Notes: generated by a model not told the origin, from the letters alone. Shown: positions 25,960-34,934, counted from the stretch's first letter. The stretch is 64,000 bases of DNA from Paraburkholderia sp. BL9I2N2 (GCF_004339745.1 NZ_SMGP01000001.1:3782001-3846000), one strand, 5' to 3'. Made by a program: numbers and translations.

Positions 25960-26676
25960 GTGCATCGTCGAACTATCGGATCGTCGGTTCTGTTTGTGCT
26001 TTACGTCATGTGGAGCGGTGCGGCGCTCGCCGCCACCGAGGCGTCCGGCGCCATGCCCTCGGCCATGGACGAGCGCGTGCGCGCCTGCACCTCATGTCAT
26101 GGCGTGCAGGGCCAGGGCCTGAACAACGATTACTTTCCGCGGATTGCCGGCAAACCGGCCGACTACCTGTTCAATCAGTTGACCGCGTTCCGCGACGGCG
26201 GCCGCACCTATCCGCCGATGGGTTACCTCCTCGCCTTCCTGCCCGACGACTATCTGCGCAAGATCAGCCAGTATTTCGCCGATCTGCAACCGCCCTACCC
26301 CAACGCCGATCAAAGCAACGTCGCACCCGCCGTGCTCGCCGCCGGACAGCGCCTCGTCACACAGGGCGACCCGGCCCGCAAGATACCGGCGTGCATCGCG
26401 TGCCACGGTGCGCGGATGACCGGCACGCAGCCGGGCATTCCCGGCCTGCTCGGTCTGCACGCGAGTTATATCGCCGGGCAGATGGGCACCTGGCGTTCGG
26501 GCACGCGGCACGCGCTCGCGCCGGACTGCATGCACTCGATCGCGGTCAAGCTGACCGACAAGGACATCACCGCGGTATCGAGCTGGCTCGCGCGCCAACC
26601 GCGTCCGGCCGATCCGCGGCCCGCGCCGGCGTCCACGGAGCGGCTGCCTCTCGCCTGCGGGAGCCAACCGCAATGA
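25960..26676 (+). CDS. Diheme c-type cytochrome (first gene of oxidase operon)
   Basis: 238 residues, GTG start at 25960 with GAGG 7 nt upstream. A signal peptide (hydrophobic SSVLFVLYVMWSGAALA) leads to the periplasm. There are two class I heme sites, CTSCH near residue 45 and CIACH near residue 146. The repeated FPRIAGKPADYLFNQL / IPGLLGLHASYIAGQM pattern is that of tandem cytochrome c4-like domains. It probably delivers electrons to the oxidase encoded downstream. Its stop overlaps the next start by ATGA. Confidence 0.9.
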   Translation: MHRRTIGSSVLFVLYVMWSGAALAATEASGAMPSAMDERVRACTSCHGVQGQGLNNDYFPRIAGKPADYLFNQLTAFRDGGRTYPPMGYLLAFLPDDYLRKISQYFADLQPPYPNADQSNVAPAVLAAGQRLVTQGDPARKIPACIACHGARMTGTQPGIPGLLGLHASYIAGQMGTWRSGTRHALAPDCMHSIAVKLTDKDITAVSSWLARQPRPADPRPAPASTERLPLACGSQPQ

Positions 26677-28058
26677 AGCCGACACTTCGCACTTTGGGCT
26701 ACTTCCGCGCAGTGCGCGCCGCTTTGATCCTCACGATGAAGCGCCGTCGCGTGCCGGCGTCGCTCGTATCCAGTCTGCTGATTGGCGGCCTGATCGTGGC
26801 CGGCAGCGCGGCGCTTCTGCACGCATCGCCCACGCCCCTGCTGATCGCCGAAGCACGCGCCGCTGAAACCACCACGGCATCCGCGCCGGGCGCCGACACG
26901 CGTCCCGACATCGTCAAACGCGGCGAGTATCTGGCGCGCGCCGGCGACTGCGTCGCCTGCCACACGGCGCCGCGCGGCAAACTGTTCGCCGGCGGCCTCG
27001 CGATGGAAACGCCGTTCGGCACGCTGTATTCGCCGAACATCACACCGGACGCCCAGTACGGCATCGGCACCTGGAGTCAGGAGGCGTTCTTCAACATGAT
27101 GCGCACCGGCCGCACGCCGGACGGCACACTGATCTACCCTGCGATGCCGATCGCGCAATACACGAAGGTCACGCGCGAAGACTCGGATGCGATCTTCGCC
27201 TATCTGAAGACGGTCGCACCGGTACGTGAGCCGAATCACAAACACACGCTGCGCTTCCCGTTCAACCAGCGCAAGCTGCTGTACGGCTGGCGCACGCTGT
27301 ATTTCCGCGAGGGCGAGTTCCAGCCCGATCCGACCAAATCGGTCGAATGGAACCGCGGCGCATATCTGGTCGAAGGGCTCGGGCACTGCACCATGTGCCA
27401 CACCAAGATCAACATGCTCGGCGGCTCGTCGCAGAGCGAGCAGTTCGCGGGCGGCCTGATTCCGGTGCAGAACTGGTACGCGCCGTCGCTGACCTCGGAT
27501 AAGGACGGCGGCCTCGGCGACTGGAGCATCAAGGACATCGTCGATCTGCTGCAAGCGGGCATTTCCGATCGCGGTGCAGTGTACGGTCCGATGGCCGAAG
27601 TCACGTATCACAGCCTCCAGTACATGACGGAAGAAGACGTCAAGGCAATGGCCGTCTATCTGAAGACCTTGCCGGACAAGAGCGGTCGCAAGTCCGGGCC
27701 GTCTGCGCCGACCAACACCAACGTGTTCGCGCTCGGCGAAAAAATCTACGCCGACAAGTGCGCGCTCTGCCACGGCGCGAAGGGCGAAGGAAAGTTGCAG
27801 CATTACCCGCCGCTCGCGGGCAACCAGTCGATCGAAATGGACTCCGCGGTCAACCCGATCCGCATCGTGCTCAACGGCGGATTCCCGCCGGGCACCATGC
27901 GCAATCCGGAACCGTACGGCATGCCGCCTTTCGGCCAGGAACTGAACGACACCGACGCCGCTGCCGTGGTTACCTATATCCGCACTGCGTGGGGCAATCA
28001 CGGCCAGCCCGTGACATCCCGCGAGGTCAACGAGTTGCGCAAGGCGCCGCTGCACTGA
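26673..28058 (+). CDS. Triheme c-type cytochrome (alcohol-dehydrogenase-subunit-like)
   Basis: 461 residues from ATG 26673; an ATG at 26736 (MKRRRVPAS) could also give a signal anchor. Three heme motifs, CVACH, CTMCH and CALCH, mark three cytochrome c domains arranged as in the cytochrome subunit of membrane alcohol and gluconate dehydrogenases. No dehydrogenase subunit lies nearby. Instead the gene sits between a diheme cytochrome and the oxidase subunits, so it probably carries electrons to the oxidase. An upstream-open frame to 26010 is only the overlapping frame of the previous gene. Confidence 0.9.
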   Translation: MKPTLRTLGYFRAVRAALILTMKRRRVPASLVSSLLIGGLIVAGSAALLHASPTPLLIAEARAAETTTASAPGADTRPDIVKRGEYLARAGDCVACHTAPRGKLFAGGLAMETPFGTLYSPNITPDAQYGIGTWSQEAFFNMMRTGRTPDGTLIYPAMPIAQYTKVTREDSDAIFAYLKTVAPVREPNHKHTLRFPFNQRKLLYGWRTLYFREGEFQPDPTKSVEWNRGAYLVEGLGHCTMCHTKINMLGGSSQSEQFAGGLIPVQNWYAPSLTSDKDGGLGDWSIKDIVDLLQAGISDRGAVYGPMAEVTYHSLQYMTEEDVKAMAVYLKTLPDKSGRKSGPSAPTNTNVFALGEKIYADKCALCHGAKGEGKLQHYPPLAGNQSIEMDSAVNPIRIVLNGGFPPGTMRNPEPYGMPPFGQELNDTDAAAVVTYIRTAWGNHGQPVTSREVNELRKAPLH

Positions 28059-28082
28059 AGCGCCGCACTGGAGAACTTCTAG

Positions 28083-28259
28083 ATGGAAGCGAACGATACC
28101 CGCAGCGCGACCCCGCCTACGGATGACGAAGTGGAACGCGTCGTCGCGGCCGGCCCGCACGGCGCGATCGCCGTGGCCGGTGTCGCCACGCTGATCGTGA
28201 TGGCGATCTGGTTCGGCTTCTACTTCGTCGTGTTTCTGCCGCGCGGCGTCGTTCACTGA
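28083..28259 (+). CDS. 58-residue single-helix protein, likely oxidase small subunit (IIa-like)
   Basis: The 59-codon frame (58 residues plus stop) starts at ATG 28083 and ends 2 bp before subunit II. The N-terminal ~28 residues are charged (MEANDTRSATPP), then one membrane helix (about 28-50: AIAVAGVATLIVMAIWFGFY) ends with VVFLPRGVVH. The size, single helix and position just before CoxB-like subunit II fit the small IIa subunit of B-type ba3 oxidases. No catalytic residue is expected. Short genes like this are easily missed; its tight spacing on both sides and consistent frame support it. Confidence 0.75.
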   Translation: MEANDTRSATPPTDDEVERVVAAGPHGAIAVAGVATLIVMAIWFGFYFVVFLPRGVVH

Positions 28260-28261
28260 TC

Positions 28262-28834
28262 ATGTCGACCGATTCCAATCATCAACCGGGCGGCGGCCAC
28301 GCGGTCGCGCTACGCGCCGAGCGACGCTGGGCCATCTTCGCCGTCGCGCTGATCGTGCTGATGCTGGCGGTCATCGTGTTCTCCGGGCTGCATTGGGCGA
28401 TGATGCCGCCCTCGCGCGTCGAGACGATCGATCCGTCGCGCCTGCAACTGTCAGGCGAATTCGTCGAAGACAATCTCGGCAGCGCGGTCGAACCGGACGG
28501 CTCGGTGGTGGTGCGCTTCATCGCGCAGCAGTACTCGTTCACGCCGCAATGTCTGCTGGTGCCCGCCGACACGCCGATCACGATCCGCACCACCAGCGCC
28601 GATGTCGTGCACGGCCTGCTCGTCACCGACACCAACATCAACACGATGGTCGTGCCCGGCTATGTCGCCACGCTCAATACGCGTTTCGACGCGCCCGCCG
28701 ATCACACCATGCCGTGCCACGAGTTCTGCGGCTTCGGCCACCAGACCATGTGGGCGCACGTGAAAGTCATCGACAAAGCCACCTTCTTCGAGCAAGCCCG
28801 ACAATCACGGAGGCTGAGCTGTGTTTCACGCTAA
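28262..28834 (+). CDS. Cytochrome c oxidase subunit II, B-type (CuA)
   Basis: 190 residues. An N-terminal membrane helix (AIFAVALIVLMLAVIVFSGLH, about 23-43) anchors a periplasmic cupredoxin domain. The binuclear CuA site is complete: a histidine in VVHGLLVTD, then C152, C156, H160 and M163 in PCHEFCGFGHQTM. A full CuA site means the electron donor is cytochrome c rather than quinol. The single transmembrane helix and short length are typical of ba3-type (B-family) subunit II. It overlaps the subunit I start by 14 bp. Confidence 0.93.
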   Translation: MSTDSNHQPGGGHAVALRAERRWAIFAVALIVLMLAVIVFSGLHWAMMPPSRVETIDPSRLQLSGEFVEDNLGSAVEPDGSVVVRFIAQQYSFTPQCLLVPADTPITIRTTSADVVHGLLVTDTNINTMVVPGYVATLNTRFDAPADHTMPCHEFCGFGHQTMWAHVKVIDKATFFEQARQSRRLSCVSR

Positions 28835-30446
28835 GCGACTCGTTCTCGCGCATTTCTGGCTCGCCTTCATTGCGTTTCTGATCGCGCTGCTGCTCGGCGC
28901 CTGGCAGATGCTGGTGCGCAGCCCGCTCGTGCCATGGGTCGGCGACCCCGAGCTCTACTATCGTTCGGTGACCGCGCACGGCTCGGTGATGGCGTACGTA
29001 CTGCCCACGCTGGTGTCGATGGGCTTCGGCTACGCGATCGTCGAACTCGCGCTCGCGCAGCGCCTCGTCGGTCTCAAATGGGCATGGGCCGCGTTCATCA
29101 TGCTGGCGGTCGGCGCGGTGATGGCGATGGTGCCGGTGGCGCTCGGCCAGGCATCGGTGCTCTACACCTTCTATCCGCCGATGATCGGTAGTCCGTTCTA
29201 TTACCTCGGCGTGGTGCTGGTGGTGGTCGGCTCGTGGATCTGGGTCGCGCTGATGCACGTGAACCTGCGCATCTGGAAGCGCGCCAATCCCGGCAAGCCG
29301 GTGCCGCTCGCGATGTTCGCCAACGTGGCGGGCGCGTATCTGTGGGCATGGACCGCCGTCGGCGCGGCGCTGGAGATCCTGTTCCAGATCCTTCCGGTCG
29401 CGTTCGGCCTCACCAACACGATCGACGCCGGCCTCTCGCGCATCCTGTTCTCGTGGACGCTGCACGCGATCGTCTATTTCTGGCTGATTCCCGCTTATAT
29501 CGCCTACTACACGCTGGTGCCGCGCGCGATCGGCGGACGGCTCTATAGCGATTCGATGGCGCGCGTGTCGTTCATCCTGTTCCTCGTCTTCGCGATGCCG
29601 ATCGGCATCCACCATCTGTTCGCCGATCCGCAGGTCGGCTCCGGCTTCAAGTTCCTGCATGCGGTGTTCACCGGCATGGTGTCGGTGCCAACGCTGCTGA
29701 CGGTGTTCACGATTTGCGCGTCGGTCGAAATCGCCGGCAGATTGCGCGGCGGCAAGGGCGCGTTCGGCTGGCTCACCGCACTGCCCTGGCAGAACCCGAT
29801 GATGCTCGTGATCGCGTTTTCGTTCGTGATGCTCGGTCTCGGCGGCGCGGGTGGATTGATCAACATGAGTTACCAGTTGAACTCGACCGTGCACAACACC
29901 CAGTGGGTAACGGGCCACTTCCATCTGATCTTCGGTGGCGCGATCGTCATCATGTACTTCGCGATCGCCTACGAACTGTGGCCGCAACTGACCGGCCGTG
30001 CGATTGCATCGGTGAAGCTGGTGCGCTGGCAACTGTGGCTGTGGTTCATCGGCATGATGGTGGTGACGCTGCCGTGGCACTACGTCGGCCTGCTCGGTGC
30101 GCCGCGCCGCATGGCCTATTACGATTACAACGCTCTCGGCTTGCAGTCGCAGGCGTTCTGGGTCGGCATGTCGGCGGTCGGCGGATTGATCCTCGTGGTG
30201 TCCGGCGTGCTGTTCATCTACATCCTGGCGAAGTCGCAATTCGGCCCGGTGGTTGAGCAACAAAGCTTCCGCTTTGCGAGCGCGGCGCAGCCGGTGGTGC
30301 GCGTGCCGGCCGCGCTCAATAGCTTCGGGTTATGGGTGGCGCTGATGATCGGACTCACGGTCGTCAACTACAGTGTGCCGATCGTGCAGTTGCTCAGATT
30401 GCCGCAGACGTCCGTGCCGGCAGTCGTCGTCGGAGCGCAGCGATGA
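28821..30446 (+). CDS. Cytochrome c oxidase subunit I, B-family (ba3-like)
   Basis: 541 residues, about 12-13 membrane helices. Start is GTG 28821 with CGGAGG 8-9 nt upstream. Metal ligands are present: H53 and H368 for the low-spin heme, H366 for the high-spin heme, and H215, H264 and H265 for CuB. Y219, four residues after H215, fits the cross-linked tyrosine. The segment HAIVYFWLIPAY closely matches Thermus ba3 oxidase, so this is a B-type enzyme with high oxygen affinity expected. It reduces oxygen to water and pumps protons. The stop overlaps the next cytochrome gene by ATGA. Confidence 0.95.
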   Translation: MFHAKRLVLAHFWLAFIAFLIALLLGAWQMLVRSPLVPWVGDPELYYRSVTAHGSVMAYVLPTLVSMGFGYAIVELALAQRLVGLKWAWAAFIMLAVGAVMAMVPVALGQASVLYTFYPPMIGSPFYYLGVVLVVVGSWIWVALMHVNLRIWKRANPGKPVPLAMFANVAGAYLWAWTAVGAALEILFQILPVAFGLTNTIDAGLSRILFSWTLHAIVYFWLIPAYIAYYTLVPRAIGGRLYSDSMARVSFILFLVFAMPIGIHHLFADPQVGSGFKFLHAVFTGMVSVPTLLTVFTICASVEIAGRLRGGKGAFGWLTALPWQNPMMLVIAFSFVMLGLGGAGGLINMSYQLNSTVHNTQWVTGHFHLIFGGAIVIMYFAIAYELWPQLTGRAIASVKLVRWQLWLWFIGMMVVTLPWHYVGLLGAPRRMAYYDYNALGLQSQAFWVGMSAVGGLILVVSGVLFIYILAKSQFGPVVEQQSFRFASAAQPVVRVPAALNSFGLWVALMIGLTVVNYSVPIVQLLRLPQTSVPAVVVGAQR

Positions 30447-31252
30447 ATCAGGAACGCGTCTTCAGCTTGCGCAACCCTTGGTTCACGGTGAGCGTGGGCG
30501 GCATCATTGCGATTGCCGTTGTATCGATACTGATCGGCTTCATCTGGCTGCCTTCGGCGAACAGCGCGTTCGCCGGACGCGGCTTGTGGGCGACGATCTG
30601 CAGCGCCGCCGGTGCGCCGTCGAGCTGGTACGGCGGCGCCAATCTCACTGGTCCGGCGCCTAGCGACGTGGTGGTCTTGCCGCCGTTACGGCGCGCGCGG
30701 GCCGACGCGAATTCGATCGGCCGCGGCGCGACGATCGCGACGCAAAATTGCTCGATGTGTCACGGCGTACTCGGCACGGTGCAGGTGACGGCGCCCGCGT
30801 TGGCCGGGCAATATGCCGACGTGATCTATAAAGAGTTGCGCGACTACCAGAACGGCGTGCGTCAGAACGCGATCATGCAACCGATCATCGCCGCGCGCAG
30901 CGATCAGGATCTGCACGATCTGGCGGCTTACTACGCGTCGCTGCCGAGAGCGCCCGCGGCGGAGACGCTGCCCACCGGCGTGGGACCGGACGCGAATGCG
31001 GTGAAGCTTGCCATGCAGGGCGATCCGCAGCGCAATATTGCGCCTTGCGCCGCCTGTCACGGGCAGCTCGATCGCAAGGGCGCGGCGCCGTGGCTGGGCG
31101 GACAGTCGTCGATTTATCTCGCGGCGCAGATGCGCGCCTTTGCTTCCGGCGCGCGGCATAACGACATCAATGAACAGATGCGCAACGTGGCGCGGCAAAT
31201 GACGCCGGCCGAGATCGACAGCGTCGCCAAATACTATGCGGCCATGCAGTAA
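30443..31252 (+). CDS. Diheme c-type cytochrome, membrane anchored
   Basis: 269 residues from ATG 30443 (ATGA overlap with subunit I); the longer open frame to 30332 is rejected. One N-terminal helix (TVSVGGIIAIAVVSILIGFI, about 15-34) lacks an obvious cleavage site, so it is probably a membrane anchor. Two heme motifs, CSMCH (about 102-106) and CAACH (about 197-201), lie in tandem c4-like domains. As the last gene of the operon it may be the immediate electron donor to CuA of subunit II. Confidence 0.9.
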   Translation: MNQERVFSLRNPWFTVSVGGIIAIAVVSILIGFIWLPSANSAFAGRGLWATICSAAGAPSSWYGGANLTGPAPSDVVVLPPLRRARADANSIGRGATIATQNCSMCHGVLGTVQVTAPALAGQYADVIYKELRDYQNGVRQNAIMQPIIAARSDQDLHDLAAYYASLPRAPAAETLPTGVGPDANAVKLAMQGDPQRNIAPCAACHGQLDRKGAAPWLGGQSSIYLAAQMRAFASGARHNDINEQMRNVARQMTPAEIDSVAKYYAAMQ

Positions 31253-31324
31253 CGGCCGCTTTGTCAGCGCGGCGCCGTTTGTCCCGAAGAGTCAGCGCGC
31301 CACCGTGCGAGACATCCGCCGATA

Positions 31325-32974
31325 TCAAGCCGTTGCAAACCCGTTGGCATCGGCCGTCTTCGGTGCGGCGATCGAACCGCTACGCCGCCCGGCAAACGAA
31401 GACGAAGACGCCGCACCGCTCCCAGTCTGGAACACCGACACCGCGGACGTCAGCCGCCGCGCCTGCTCTTCCAGCGAACTCGCGGCCGCCGCGGCCTGCT
31501 CCACCAGCGCGGCGTTCTGCTGCGTCACCTCGTCCATCTGCGCGACCGCGAGATTGACCTGATCGATGCCCGTACTCTGCTCGAGCGCGGCCGCCGCGAT
31601 TTCACCCATGATCGCACTCACACGCGCAATCGCGTCCACGATCTCGGTCATTGTCGAGCCCGAGCGTTGAACCAGTTGCGAGCCGGCCTGCACCCGCGCG
31701 GTCGACTCGTCGATCAAGCCCTTGATCTCCTTGGCCGCTGCCGCGCTGCGTTGCGCGAGCGAGCGCACTTCGCTCGCCACCACTGCGAAACCGCGGCCCT
31801 GCTCACCGGCGCGCGCGGCTTCGACTGCCGCGTTCAGCGCCAGAATATTGGTCTGAAACGCGATGCCTTCGATCACGCCGACAATGTCGGCAATCCGCCG
31901 CGAATCGTCGACGATGCCATGCATCGTGCCCACCACCTGCTCCGTCAGATCGCCGCCTTGTGCCGCAAGGGTGGATGCGCCCTGCGCGAGCGAGCTGGCC
32001 TGTTTCGCGTTGTCCGCCGTTTGCTTGACCGTCGAGGTGAGCTGTTCGATGCTCGCCGCCGTTTCTTCGAGCGACGCGGCCTGTTCCTCGGTACGTTGCG
32101 ACAGATCGGTGTTGCCTGCGGCGATCTCGCTCACGCCGGTGTCGATGGATTCCGTGCCTTGACGCACCGAGTTCACCGTCGTAATCAGCGATTCCTGCAT
32201 CTTGCGCAACGCGGCCGCGAGACGGCCCATTTCGTTATTGCTGGCCACGACGATCTGGCCGGTCAGGTCGCCGTTGGCGATGCGCTGAAACTGCGCGATG
32301 GTGGCGTCGACCGGACGGACGATCGCGCGCACCAGCACCGCGCGGCCGATCCACGCTCCCAGCAGCGACGCGACAATGCCGATCGCCACCGCGATGCAGA
32401 TCGCATAGAACAGATCCTGCGCGTCCTGATAGCGTTGCGCGCCGTGATCGAGCTGCAACTGTTCGAGCGCGAGCATCGCCTTTTCGTACGCGCTGTAGAG
32501 CGACGGCAGCTTGTGAGCCTGCAATTGCTGGAAGGTCGTCTTGTCGCCGGACTTGAGCGCGGCGAGAGCCGGATCGACGCCTTCGTGCAGGAAGGTGTCG
32601 CGCTTGTCCTGCATGTCCTTGATGAGACGCTGTTCGTCGGCGTCCGCGCTCGCGCGGCTCACATAGTGGGCAAGACGGTCATTGGAAGCTTTCTGGTACT
32701 GATCAAAACGCTTGAGCACGGCATTCGCGCCGTCCTGGTCGTTCAGATCGACGAGCGATGCGTACGTCGCCAGCGCAAGGCGCAGGCGCAGCAACTGTCC
32801 GGCGCTGCCTTCGAGGTCGGCGACAGCCGGCGTATCGACGGTGTACATCTGTTGCAGCGAAGCGTTGCTCGAGCGCAGCGACAGCAAGCCGGCGGCGGCG
32901 CCGAACAGCAGCACGACACCGAAGAACAGGATCATCAGGGTAAGGCAGGTGCGAATCGACAGATTTTTCAACAT
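31325..32974 (-). CDS. Methyl-accepting chemotaxis protein (Tar-like layout)
   Basis: 549 residues. Layout: membrane helix 1 (about 10-30), a periplasmic four-helix-bundle sensor (about 31-188), membrane helix 2 (about 189-212), HAMP (about 213-265) and a signalling domain with the hairpin tip EGIAFQTNILALNAAVEAARAGEQGRGFAVVASEVRSLA. The Q/E-rich methylation helices flank it (TEEQAASLEETAASIEQL, TQQNAALVEQAAAAASSLEEQA). The C-terminus lacks an obvious CheR-binding pentapeptide. GGAG precedes ATG 32974 and a sigma-28-like promoter lies 129 bp upstream. The ligand is unknown. It is convergent with the oxidase operon. Confidence 0.95.
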   Translation of the reverse strand: MLKNLSIRTCLTLMILFFGVVLLFGAAAGLLSLRSSNASLQQMYTVDTPAVADLEGSAGQLLRLRLALATYASLVDLNDQDGANAVLKRFDQYQKASNDRLAHYVSRASADADEQRLIKDMQDKRDTFLHEGVDPALAALKSGDKTTFQQLQAHKLPSLYSAYEKAMLALEQLQLDHGAQRYQDAQDLFYAICIAVAIGIVASLLGAWIGRAVLVRAIVRPVDATIAQFQRIANGDLTGQIVVASNNEMGRLAAALRKMQESLITTVNSVRQGTESIDTGVSEIAAGNTDLSQRTEEQAASLEETAASIEQLTSTVKQTADNAKQASSLAQGASTLAAQGGDLTEQVVGTMHGIVDDSRRIADIVGVIEGIAFQTNILALNAAVEAARAGEQGRGFAVVASEVRSLAQRSAAAAKEIKGLIDESTARVQAGSQLVQRSGSTMTEIVDAIARVSAIMGEIAAAALEQSTGIDQVNLAVAQMDEVTQQNAALVEQAAAAASSLEEQARRLTSAVSVFQTGSGAASSSSFAGRRSGSIAAPKTADANGFATA

Positions 32975-33102
32975 CGGGCTTGTCTCCGTTGGGCTGCCTG
33001 ACCGAATGTTCAGTGAAAGCCTCGGCCACGCGTGCTGCGCCCAAGCCCGTTCGGCCAGGTCCGCAACTCTTGTATAAATTTAAGCGAACGCCACATATAA
33101 GG

Positions 33103-33129
33103 ACTACGGCTTAATAACGAAAAACTTTA
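33103..33129 (-). promoter_or_regulatory. Sigma-28 (FliA)-type promoter for the chemoreceptor
   Basis: On the minus strand TAAAGTTT (33129-33122), an 11-nt spacer and GCCGTAGT (33110-33103) match the flagellar consensus TAAAGTTT-N11-GCCGATAA: a perfect -35, the exact spacer and the GCCG core of the -10. It lies about 129 bp before the chemoreceptor start. Control by FliA would place this receptor in the late flagellar regulon. Confidence 0.7.
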
Positions 33130-33273
33130 TGGTTGATGGCGCATGTGCTTGCGATACATCAACATACGAGCGCATATGAAGGGTGATTAGCGCCGGGCGT
33201 TGCGGGACTACCCGGGTTCTCGGCGGGCTGCCGTTGATGGAAAGTGTCGGGGATGTGTCTACGGAGCATTGCG

Positions 33274-34074
33274 ATGTCGGAAGTGGGCTCGGCTCTGCTG
33301 GTATTCGTTCTATTGCTCGCCGCGACCGGAGTCGGCGTGTGGGTGCGCCCGCTGCTGCCTGAAGAGCACAAGGCGCATGAGACGGTGCAGTTGATCCAGC
33401 TGGTGATCGGCATGCTGGTGACGTTCGCGGCGTTGGTACTCGGCTTGATGACGGCGTCCGCGAAGTCCAGCTTCGACACGGTCTCGAACGATTTGCGCAC
33501 CTACGCGGCCGATCTGATCGAGTTCGACACGACCCTGCGGGAATACGGTACGGACACCGATTCAGCCCGACACCTGTTGAGCCAGTACACCGCGGCGGCG
33601 ATTGCATCGACGTGGCCCGCCGAAACGCCGCCCACCGGCGCATATCCGAAAGACATCGGAACGCAGGACAACTCGCAGAAACTGGAGAACGTGCGGCTCG
33701 GCGACATGCTGACCGCCGTGGGCCGGGAATTGCGGACACTGCGGGCGCACGATCCGTTACAGCAACGCGCGCTCGATGACGGATTGAAGCAATACCGGCG
33801 CGTCGTGGACGCACGGTGGAAGATCATCGAGGAAGCGCACAGCTCGATCTCCCAGCCGTTCTTCAAAACGCTGACGTTCTGGCTGGGTGTGATCTTTCTG
33901 AGTTTCGGCTTGATAGCGCCGCGCAACGCGCTGGCGCTGGTCACGATTTCGCTGGGCGCGGTGTCGATTGCTTCAGCGATCTATGTGATCGTCGATCTGG
34001 ATACGCCGTTTACGGGCCCGATTGTCATCTCCAGCGCGCCTATGCGGGATGCTCTGGACCATTTGAGACGGTGA
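33274..34074 (+). CDS. DUF4239 (bestrophin-like) membrane protein
   Basis: 266 residues from ATG 33274 (GGAG 9 nt upstream); the frame is open to 33244. Two N-terminal membrane helices (SALLVFVLLLAATGVGVWV and QLVIGMLVTFAALVLGLMTA), a ~140-residue soluble central part, and two C-terminal helices (FWLGVIFLSFGLIAP and ALVTISLGAVSIASAIYVIV). This is the pattern of DUF4239, a family of unknown function sometimes described as bestrophin-like. It stands alone between two divergent or convergent minus-strand genes, so context gives no role. Confidence 0.75.
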   Translation: MSEVGSALLVFVLLLAATGVGVWVRPLLPEEHKAHETVQLIQLVIGMLVTFAALVLGLMTASAKSSFDTVSNDLRTYAADLIEFDTTLREYGTDTDSARHLLSQYTAAAIASTWPAETPPTGAYPKDIGTQDNSQKLENVRLGDMLTAVGRELRTLRAHDPLQQRALDDGLKQYRRVVDARWKIIEEAHSSISQPFFKTLTFWLGVIFLSFGLIAPRNALALVTISLGAVSIASAIYVIVDLDTPFTGPIVISSAPMRDALDHLRR

Positions 34075-34087
34075 GCACCACACAGCA

Positions 34088-34900
34088 TCACCGGATGCGC
34101 GCGTCGAACTCCGCAATCCGCTTCGCCCGCTCGATGACCGGCCGGTCGACCAGTTTGCCATCCACCGCGAACGCCCCTTCCGGATGCTCGCGAGAAGCCG
34201 CCAAAACGCGCGCCGCCCACCGGCGCTCGTCCTCGCTGGGTGCGAAGCCGCGGTTGACCGGTTCCACCTGTCTCGGATGAATGCACAGCTTGCCGCCAAA
34301 GCCGAAGCGCCGCGCGGTGGCCACATGCCCGGCCAGGCGCGCAAGATCGTCGAGTTCCAGCGTCACCCCGTCGATCGGCGCGGGCAGGCCCGCATAGCGC
34401 GATTCGATCACCATCTGCGAGCGCACGTAGTCCAGTTCGACGCCGAGTCCTTCGATGCCGGCATCGCCGCAAAAATCCACCGTGCCGAAGGCGAGCCGCA
34501 TGACCGACGGCGCGCCGGCAATCTCCCGCATCGCCACCACGCCCGCCACGGTTTCGATGAGCGCCACGATTCGGATCCGCGACGGCAGCCGCGCGGCGAC
34601 ATCGGCGAGTTGCTGCGCGCTGTCCGACTTCGGCAGCATCATCGAGCAAACGCCGGACGCGCGCACCATGTCGACGTCGTCGACATGCCACGGCGTGCCC
34701 ACCGCATTCACGCGGACCATCAGCCGCGCAGGGTCCGCGGTCGACAGCCAGCGTTGCAGGCCCTCGCGCGCGGCTTGCTTGGCCGCCGGCGCGACCGCGT
34801 CTTCGAGATCGATCACCACCGCGTCGGCGCCGCTGTCGAGCGCCTTCGTGAAGCGCTCGGGGCGGTCGCCCGGCACGAACAGATAACTGCGTGCGTCCAT
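34088..34900 (-). CDS. CitE/HpcH-type CoA-ester lyase, probable citramalyl-CoA lyase
   Basis: 270 residues, CitE-like fold. Metal and substrate residues are visible: VPGDRPERF near the start, DLEDAV (about 31-36), the glutamate in ALIETVAGV and the aspartate in FGTVDFCGD. Family members cleave malyl-, citramalyl- or citryl-CoA. Here it ends a cluster with a class III CoA transferase and a MaoC hydratase, the gene set used for itaconate: the proposed step is (S)-citramalyl-CoA to acetyl-CoA plus pyruvate (Ccl/RipC type). Malyl-CoA or methylmalyl-CoA lyase is the alternative. AGGAG precedes ATG 34900. Confidence 0.85.
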   Translation of the reverse strand: MDARSYLFVPGDRPERFTKALDSGADAVVIDLEDAVAPAAKQAAREGLQRWLSTADPARLMVRVNAVGTPWHVDDVDMVRASGVCSMMLPKSDSAQQLADVAARLPSRIRIVALIETVAGVVAMREIAGAPSVMRLAFGTVDFCGDAGIEGLGVELDYVRSQMVIESRYAGLPAPIDGVTLELDDLARLAGHVATARRFGFGGKLCIHPRQVEPVNRGFAPSEDERRWAARVLAASREHPEGAFAVDGKLVDRPVIERAKRIAEFDARIR

Positions 34901-34934
34901 CCTGTTCTCCTGAACGGCACGCTTCGCGATGATG

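Noticed and set aside
26010..26672. Upstream extension of the triheme cytochrome frame over the diheme cytochrome
   Set aside because: The extension overlaps a heme-containing gene in another frame; the ATGA junction at 26673 and signal anchor after it mark the real start.
26466..28256. 596-codon minus-strand frame over the cytochrome genes
   Set aside because: Antisense to two cytochromes with intact heme motifs; His/Arg-rich shadow composition and no ribosome site.
28767..30263. 498-codon minus-strand frame over oxidase subunit I
   Set aside because: Antisense to a subunit with all metal ligands; the predicted product is rich in His, Arg and Asp with no hydrophobic core.
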